From: Gymnorhina tibicen
Taxonomy: Eukaryota > Chordata > Aves > Passeriformes > Artamidae
NCBI GenBank assembly: GCA_013399875.1
Contig: VXAZ01006882.1
Coordinates: forward strand, 766,220 to 830,219
DNA length: 64,000 nt
Direction of reading: 5' to 3'
The position numbers and the translations under genes are program-made. The number at the start of each line of letters is the position of its first letter. Within the stretch, counting starts at the first letter, position 1. The notes under the pieces were generated by a model. That model was not told the DNA's origin. It did no database searches and saw only the letters and a program-made list of their open reading frames with translations. Shown in pieces: positions 56,690 to 64,000 of the stretch.

Positions 56690-58349
56690 GGTTTCCTGAC
56701 CTGGGGGAACATCAGGAGGACCTGAGGGAGCTGCCAGGAGCCCACAGCTGGAGCAACAGTAGCTGACAGGACCTGGAGCAATGGCTGCCAAGCTGCCCCC
56801 CCCCACCCCCGTAAAAGAAGCCCCTGGGGAGTGGGAGTGGCCAGGACAGGCAAACAGGCCATAGCACAGCAGATGGTGCAGAAGGGCATGCAGGAAGGTG
56901 CTGAAGCCCTGCCAGCTTGACCAGGGAGCAATGGTGTCCACCCAATAGAAAGCCATGGCTTCTCAAAGCTCTGCACCCACCACAAGCCACGCAGCAGCCC
57001 AGACAGAGCTCTGGTGGGATCGTGCTGCCAGCCAGGTGTCAGCTGCCAGCTGTGCCTTGCTCTTAGGCCAGTCCTGGTGGCAGCAGCATGAGTACAGTTG
57101 TGGGATGTGTGCCCAGGGAGAGGAACTCCTTCGCTTTGGGCCAGAGCTGCAGCAGGAGGCAAATAGCAGCAAGAGTATCCGAGCTCACTGAGCCTCTTTC
57201 CATCATACACCAGCAGTCCTGGCTAAGGGGGAGATCCCAGGTGATGGGACTGTGGCAAATGTGACATTGATCTACACGAAGACCTGGAAGGAGGATCTGG
57301 AGAACTACAGGTCTGTCAGCCTGACCTCAGTGCTGCGAGAAGTCACGGAGCAGATCATCTGGAGTGCCATCACACGGCATATACAGAACAACCACGGGAT
57401 CAGGCCCAAGTAGTGTGGGTTTGTGAAAGGCAGGTGCTGCCTGACCAGCCTGATCTCCTTTTACAATGGCATGACCTGCCTAGGGCATGAGGGGAAAGGC
57501 TATGGGTGTGTCTACCTGGAATTTAGTATAGCCTTTGTCAGTGTTTCCCACAGCTTTCTGCTGGAGAAACTGGCTGCTCATGGCTTGGATGGGTACACTG
57601 TTCTCTGGGTAAAAAACTGGATGGATGGCCGGGCCCAGAGAGTGGTGGGGAATGGAGTCACGTCCAGCTGGGGCTGTCACCAGTGGTGCACTAGGGCTGG
57701 GTACTGGGGCCGGTTGTGTTCAGTACCCATATCAGTGATCTGGACGAGGGGATCGAGGGCACCCTCAGTCAGGTAACACCAAGCTGGGTCGGAGTGTTGA
57801 TCTGCTGGAGGACAGGAAGGCTCTGCAGAGGGATCTGGACAGGCTGGATTGCTGGTCCAAGGCCAGTTGGATGAGGTTCAACAAGGCAAAGTGTCAGATC
57901 CTGCACTTGGGTCACAACAACCCCCTGCAGTGTTCCAGGCTTGGGGAAGAGTGGCTGGAAAATGCCTGGTGGGGAAAGACCTAGGAGTGCTGGTTGAGAG
58001 CAGCTGAACACGAGCCAGCAGTGTACAACTACCTGAAAAGAGCTTGGAGCAATGGGGGAATCACTCTCTTCTCCCAAGTAACAAGCGATGGGACAAGAGG
58101 AAATGGCTGCAAGTTGCACCAGGGAAGGTTTAGATTGGATATAGGAAAAAATCTCTTCACCAAAAGGATGGTCAAGCATCGGAACAGGCTGCGCAGGGCA
58201 GTGGCTGAGTCACCATCTCTGGAGGGATTTAAAAGATTTGTAATGTGGCACTTGGGGACAGGTTTAGTGGTGGACTTGGCAGGGCTGGGTTGATGGTTGG
58301 ACTCGATGAGCTCAGAAGTCTTTTCCAACCTGAACGATTCTGTTCTGTG
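56690..58349 (+). mobile_element. CR1 LINE, internally deleted, with ORF1 and ORF2 remnants (plus orientation)
   Basis: The 5' UTR-like part holds a C-rich run with GTAAAAG (56796-56816) and GCAGATGGTGCAGAAGGGCATG. An ORF1 remnant (56955-57191) starts MASQSSAPTTSHAAAQTE and has YSCGMCAQGEELLR, like CR1 ORF1. It passes directly into the reverse-transcriptase start ('ELTEPLSIIHQQSWL'), so the endonuclease region is missing. RT blocks follow ('ENYRSVSLTSVL', 'HSFLLEKLAAHGLDG', 'GRAQRVVGNGV'), with an in-frame TAG near 57412, loss of the FADD motif near 57771, and a second deletion near 58020. The 3' end is intact in outline (GGACTCGATGAG, CTTTTCCAACC, GATTCTGTTCTG). The left boundary is approximate. 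Confidence 0.85.
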
Positions 58350-61345
58350 TAGAAGACTTTGTTTCTCAAGTGAGGTCCTATTTTTGTCTGTCAGCTCAAG
58401 ATCTGTGTCTGTAGGAGAAGCTTCCTTGCGAAAGAGTAATTCGGGCTGGAGATGGGCTGCCCTCAATTTGTAAAGCATTCATCAGGATGAAACGTTTGTA
58501 TTCCTGTAAGAAGTGAAGAAATGAGTGACAGTTTCTGTTTCCAGTATATCTTTTATTTTTTCCTATCCACAAAAGAACAGACAGCCGTCCTTTAAAAGGA
58601 AAGCACTTTGTAATGGCACATGTTTGCTGGACATACAGTCTAAATACTTCTGTTGACAAACTACACTATTTGATTGGGGAAGGGGGGAATTTCCTATTTA
58701 TTTCCTTTACCTGTAAGTATTTCAGCATCTCTACTTTAAGAAAAAAACCCACCACCACAACTTTCCAGAAGATGGCAGGTACGAAAAATAAGGAAATCAA
58801 ATGGTAGCTTTTTTTTCTTTAATCAGTGTATGCCTCAGCATACAGAATATTGTTGGCACTGACTTTTTAAAGACAACCGCTGTCCTAAGAGGCCTTACTT
58901 TTTATTTTATTAAATATTACATTTCTTTTTCTTTGCATCAGCAAATCTAGAGATTTTTCTTTTAAAACCAGTTCCTGGGAGGCAGACAAGATGCAGCAGA
59001 AATAATCTCTGGCAGTGGCTGCTTTCAGCATGGACAGTACTTGCCCAGCTGGGGCTGTGTGACGTGCAGGGAAACGTACCTCCAGTATCCCTGTGGCTCC
59101 GTGCTTGGGACAGTCTCTGGTGCTAATTCTTGCTCACTAGGTATTGAAAGATGGCAGCTGTGTTTGTCTCCTCCCAGCCTGGATATTAAATGTAGAAAAG
59201 ACACAAATATTTTTTAAACAACCAACAACACAAACCCATGAAAATCCAGTCCTGAGGGGGTTAAGTCTTGTACATTATTTACAGGCTCACAGAGTATATT
59301 AGGATTGACGATAGCATTGACCTTGCAGAAAGGAAAGAGACAAATACTGTAAAATCTCTTGAGCCACCTTGGGTTTTCTGACTGCTATCCTCAGATCAAG
59401 CAATTAGTTATATATATGTTTGAAGTATTAGAAATAGGCTGTTTCTGTTGCAAAATGAAGACTTAAAGTTTCAGACACTTTCATTCCAAGGTTTTAAAAG
59501 ATTGGTTAATTGTCTTAATTTTAAAATTAAACACTGAAATACCCTATCCAAGAGCTTGTCTATGATTCCCATCCCTGCAATGAAGACATGTGAAAATGAT
59601 CCGATAGCTCACTGTGGTTTAAATGTGTTTTGGGACAGAAGCATGATAGCAGTAAAGTCAGGGAAGTTTGAAAAGCACAGAAAAGTTTATTTATTTAAGA
59701 AAAAAAGGAAAAAAAAAGATAACCATACCTATGTAAAATTCCATACAGCTCCTGCATGCACTCCTGGGAATCTGCACGGGGGTGGATCTTACAGTGCTCT
59801 CAGGGTTGGATCCCAAACTTGGGCTGGGGTTACATTCTCACTTCTTGTGTCCAGTGATTTGTAAATATATGTGTATTTATTCTTCATCTTTGGCTACTGG
59901 TTGGCCACTCCACTACACACAAAAGAACTCAAAGGTTTGTGCTGAGTTTCTTTTAGGCCAGTGGCTGCGCTTTGGCAGGTCTTTGAGTCAGTCCTTTCCT
60001 ATGTCCTGCCACCAAAAATTAAGCACATTCCAGTCACCATGAGAAGGGAAGTACCTGTCTCCTGTCCTCTAGTTGTAGGAAATGTCACCGTACTCTATTG
60101 TCCATATGGCAGTTATTTCCAATATATAATCCTTGGTGTGGCTACTGAATATTCCTCACACTGAGCATGTAAATATTTGTATTTCTTAGTCCAGTCCTGA
60201 GCAAATCCAGTGAGCACAGAGCCAGAGAGAGCCCTGTGACATCTACCATTAAAGGCAGGAGCCCGTGTTTCTTTGCTTGAAACCCAGGGCATGCACTCTA
60301 TTGTCAGCTTTGCCTTGCTAAATGCTACCAAGTCAGTGGTCCATACACCTTCGTGGTGTTCCTGTTTCCTCTTGGACCATTCATTCATGCCCAGATGTGC
60401 AGCAACTTAATGATGGGTTGATGAAGACCTATGAGTGTTCATCTCCTTTTTTTTCTTCTCCTCTCCCCATACCAGGTAAATATCTTACATTTTATCCCAA
60501 ATTTTCAAGAAGCAGACAAAGGATAACCTTTGTCTTTCAAGAGAAACCATCCAAGCTTTTTTTAAGTGTGATTTGCACTTCAGAAATCTTTGAAACTTGT
60601 CTTTGCTTGTGTATGTCCTTGAGCTGACAGGGTAATTTTATTTTTCTGACTGAAACCTGCAGAATCTCACTTATCCATCTCTCTTTGGATGCAGTTTAGA
60701 GCTGATTGCCATAGTGCTAGGTGTGCATCGTGCCTGCAAACCGTCACTGGCCTGAGCCTACCAACAGTTTTATGCACCTTTGGTTACAAGAGTCATCGCA
60801 AAAGAAAAAATGGCCTTATAGTAAAGAGGAGGAGAGATGCCCATATGCTCTGCATGGGTGCCCTTTGGGCTGCCACGTGGGCATGAGCCTGCAAACTTTG
60901 TTCTTGCTGCTTAGCAGTTCTCCCAGGCAATCACTTGAGTTCTGCGAGAATCTGACCCTGACTGAGGAAACTGGGGGCAATATCATTAAGTTGATAATAC
61001 TGAAAACTGCTAATTGATTTAATAGCCTGTGATCACAGAAGCTTTGCCCTGCACAGTTTTCCAGCAGACCACACCTCAGCTTCAGCACTTACATGTCAGG
61101 TACCCTCTGCTCTGTTTGGTGGCACAATGTTTGCAGCTGCTGGAGGCTTGTGAGCAACACCTGCCTTGCCCAACTTAGGTACAAAGCCAAAAGGAGCATA
61201 GTTGGATGCCATGGCCTGGGTTGGCAGCCATGAATGCAGGTCAGAAGAGCTGTCAGACACATCTGCACACACCTTTGAATCACAACTCCTTGGTGTTACA
61301 GGTTTATGGATGCCAGCCACTGGAACAGGTTCCAACCCTGGTACC

Positions 61346-61384
61346 TAGTGGTCTTTTCCAACATAAAGGATTCTACAGTTCTGA
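61346..61384 (+). mobile_element. Short CR1 3'-end relic
   Basis: GTGGTCTTTTCCAACATAAAGGATTCTACAG resembles the terminal ~35 bp of CR1 (ggtcttttccaacct...gattctatgattct). No upstream CR1 sequence is clear, so this may be a very short or badly eroded copy. Confidence 0.45.
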
Positions 61385-63229
61385 TCTGCTGGATTCAGCT
61401 AGGTCCATATTAGCAACTTTAGTTTGATCGAAAAGTTTCCTCTTGGTCAGCTCTTGTGGGCTAAGGCTTCAGCTCCTTTAGCTCCCAGTGCTGAGCTGCT
61501 CACGCTAAACAAGACAACTTGGGAAGAAGACTACATTTCATCCAGTTTCTTCTAGAACACTGAGAGGGCAAGTGTGTGAAAACACGAGTATTGTTTATGT
61601 GTCACCTCTCTGCCCTTCATGCCTTTCATGGGTTTGAAAGAGGAAAGAGCTTTCCTAAAGAGTGAAATGAAGCAGTGTGTTACTTCTCCCAGGTCTCGGT
61701 CCTTCCAGTCACTGCACTTGACTGGCTTTGTCCCTCTTTCTGTGTCCTTTCCTCCCCTTGTGCTCAGTGGCTGCTACCCAAGACTGTGTAACTGGCGCAG
61801 ATGAAGTGGTCAAGACCCTCATTTCTCTGCCCTTGGAGCTGCCTGGTCACAGCAGCCTTTTCCATCTGGAAGCTCCATATGGAGAGGGTGTCCTCACCTC
61901 TGTTCCTTGCAAAACCTCCAGGAGCCCAAGGCCTGCCATATGAAGTCAGTGCATTGAGTGCTCCCAGATGCCTCAGGCTGCTGTGACTCCACTGCAAATG
62001 GGAGGTAAGAGTGGCAGGAGGTTGTTTTGAAATGTCCATTTGCTGCTGCATGCTGTGTGTATCCAGCCCTGCCCCAGGTTTAGGGATCAGATCCAGGCCC
62101 TGGTGCTGCTCCCTCAGGATCAGCCACAGTTTGGGTGTTGCTGTCAGGGCCAGCAGCAGCGGGCGCTGGAGCAGCGGGTGCTGACAGTGCCCCAAGCCCC
62201 GGGGCCCGAGGGCTCCCTGGGCTGTGGGGCTGGGAGGGAGCTGCCCCTTGTTCTCCCTCTGCCCCATGCAAAGCTGGGCAGTCACAAGTGGGGCAGTGCA
62301 GCAAACAGGGAGCCTGCGAGTCTCTTCCATTCTTGTCTCTCGAGATTTTTGACCTTTGAGCTTAACGTGTACAAAGGCAACTGCTTTTGGTCCCTCTGTG
62401 TATGCCCATGTTAAGCAATGCTGCTGAATCTGTCTGTAGCACAGCAACAGGGGAAAGGCCTCAGCCCTTCAGTGTGAGGAGCTGCCGGGCTCTGCCTGAG
62501 CAGCTCAGTCAGCGGGAAGGGAGCTGCTCCACATGGGAACAAGGAGCAAAGGACTGTAGCACCTCGTTCTTGGGCAGAGCCCAAATTCTGTGGGGGAATA
62601 ACAGAGTTATTCTCGTGCACTGGTGCGTCAGCACTGCGGGTGCTGTGCCTGCAAACACACGGTTCGAGATCTGCAAAAGAATTCTGCAACTCTTGACTGG
62701 GTCAGGATGTCACCAGTGCTAAACTCCACTTTAGTCCAAAGCAACCAGTTTACACCTATGCTGGTATCTGCTAGATTTTTTTCTTCAGGGTATCCAGACA
62801 AAAGTAAACAGAGGAGGAGCCTACATTTTCATTGTTTATCAGAAATGTATCTCATTTTGCTGTACATTCCTTTTTTAGGACGTGTTATCTGTTTAAAAAA
62901 AAAGAAAAAAGAGAAGAAAAAACAGAAAAAATACGAAAGAGAAAAACAAAAAACAAATGTGTAGTGAAAAATCTTCTGTAACTTTGGATTAAGAGGTGAC
63001 TGATCTTTTTAAAAAGAGAACTAAGTTATTTACTTTGTAAATGTGCTGATGGCATGGATCCATCTTACCGACCTCAGCATCCTTTTTTTAAAGATTTTGG
63101 GTTTTGTTTCCAATATTAAGTTATTTTAAATTGTGGTTGAAGCAATAGGAAATTGAAATATGGATTGTGCATGACTGTGTCTTGAGTGTAAAAATATTGC
63201 AGTTTGAAACTTGGACCTAAAGTATTGCA

Positions 63230-63235
63230 AATAAA
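63230..63235 (+). terminator. Poly(A) signal AATAAA
   Basis: Canonical AATAAA in TATTGCAAATAAAAG, followed about 20-30 nt later by a GT-rich element (GGACTGTGTGACA) and GGGTGTG, the usual arrangement for cleavage near 63250. The preceding 300 bases are AT-rich and UTR-like. It is the most likely distal end of PAK3 transcripts. Confidence 0.6.
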
Positions 63236-63255
63236 AGTTATAAATACCAGTGGAC

Positions 63256-64000
63256 TGTGTGACAGCAGCTTTTCCTATAGGGTGTGCAGCATCAGAAAGA
63301 CTTCATCAGTGCAGTTGTGGGTGCTTTTAGCTTTGTCCTGTGCCACTCTATGATTACATGAAACAAGACTTAACCTGCCACAAGCCCAGGTCACCCTCTG
63401 CCACCCCAGCTCCTCAGGCCTTGTGTCCACACAAGCAGACACAAAGTGTTTCTGCTGCTCCCCCTTTTGCACAAATCCACAGACAGCTGGGATTTTCCCA
63501 AGTCTCTACTGTCTCTATTGTGCCATCTTCCTAAAGAACCAGCACCCCCTCCCAATGAATATGGCGAGTTACGAGGACGCTTGTCAGCTCCACTTCCTGC
63601 CTAGAAATCTTGAAACTACTTTTAAATGCTGCTCATTTCAGCTCTTGGACATCTACTCACAAAGAGCTGGGAAAAAAATCCCCTGGTCACAAGCTTACAA
63701 GGTGAGCCGCACCAAAGTTAGAGCTATTGCTCTAACTCAAAGTTAGAGCTACTTTAGTAGGAAATCGCTATCCATGCATATCCTTTTAATATATCCATAC
63801 ACGGGGGTGCACATGGAGGTGTCTTGTATCTAAAGGAAGGAGCCTGCAAGCAACGTGACTGACACTTTCACTTTCCATGTTCGGTCCGTGGCCGCAGGTA
63901 CAAAGATGTGATGGGAACCTTTGTAACAACAGAGCCTTCTGTCCCTGTAGAACGGAGCCGAGAGGGTAGGGGCGATTGGTGGGCAGCGAGTCCCGGACAG
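63256..64000 (+). other. Sequence downstream of PAK3
   Basis: No exon recognised. Contains the stem/direct repeat at 63713 and a CpG-rich last ~120 bases with an inverted CCAAT (ATTGG at 63976-63980). That could be the edge of a promoter island continuing past the window. Confidence 0.4.
63713..63751 (+). repeat. Direct 14-bp repeat with an intervening inverted copy
   Basis: CAAAGTTAGAGCTA occurs at 63713-63726 and 63738-63751. Between them GCTCTAACT (63729-63737) is the exact complement of AGTTAGAGC, giving a 9-bp stem with a 4-nt loop. Confidence 0.8.

Larger units (their letters stand above)
54649..63255 (+). other. PAK3: Probable long 3' UTR of PAK3
   Basis: No splice acceptor or recognisable coding exon follows the stop codon, and the first strong AATAAA followed by a GT-rich stretch is at 63230. 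The segment is mixed: GC/CpG-rich at 55370-55920 and 62060-62280, AT-rich at 58500-59700 and 62860-63240, with a CR1 insertion between. A weaker ATTAAA at 58909-58914 could give a shorter form. Assigning the whole 8.6 kb to one UTR is inference from the lack of earlier signals, and long neuronal 3' UTRs are common. Confidence 0.5.

Noticed and set aside
56653..57210. 185-codon minus-strand open frame
   Set aside because: It is antisense to the CR1 5' UTR and ORF1 remnant, which explains the GC-rich openness.
57230..58060. Retroviral polymerase
   Set aside because: The reverse-transcriptase wording and the GATTCTGTTCTG terminus match CR1; no LTR, primer-binding site or integrase was seen.
61764..62447. 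227-codon open frame on the minus strand, the longest in the window
   Set aside because: It lies in a GC-rich part of the 3' UTR, shows no recognisable domain, and overlaps open frames on the other strand as expected from composition.

Overview
The window is vertebrate nuclear DNA, most likely from a bird. It carries one spliced protein-coding gene with GT-AG introns. The recognisable repeats are chicken-repeat-1 (CR1) LINEs with the avian 3' terminus, and I saw no Alu/B1-type SINEs, L1 or intact LTR elements. There is nothing prokaryotic here.

The gene is PAK3, p21-activated kinase 3, a group I PAK, on the + strand. Fourteen constitutive coding exons between 24909 and 54648 join in frame into a 543-residue kinase, one residue shorter than the 544-residue human PAK3a as I remember it. 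I checked every splice junction by codon phase. A fifteenth exon at 33934-33978 is the alternative 'exon b', a 45-nt in-frame cassette placed just after the CRIB motif; including it gives 558 residues. The encoded protein has, in order, an SH3-binding proline motif, the CRIB/p21-binding domain with the overlapping autoinhibitory segment, an acidic tract, the PIX-binding motif and a complete Ser/Thr kinase domain.

Layout. Positions 1-24886 hold no exon I can identify and are probably 5' intron or upstream sequence, with two CR1 fragments (about 3956 and 5541) and a small CpG-rich patch near 19.9 kb. Positions 24887-54648 are the coding part; its introns hold a CR1 reverse-transcriptase fragment (25.7-26.3 kb), a pyrimidine-rich intron ahead of exon b, a small poly(T)-headed retrocopy-like insertion (52.4-52.6 kb) and a CR1 fragment just after the penultimate exon. 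From 54649 to about 63255 is a probable very long 3' UTR that contains a sense-oriented, internally deleted CR1 (about 56.7-58.35 kb) and ends at an AATAAA signal at 63230. The last 120 bases are CpG-rich and may be the edge of a CpG island.

I did not find a novel gene system. The observations most worth checking are the regulatory setting of exon b, an Arg-to-Cys change at residue 497 in an otherwise highly conserved kinase, the retrocopy-like insertion, the rearranged CR1 inside the 3' UTR, and an unexplained open region at 32.5-33.0 kb.
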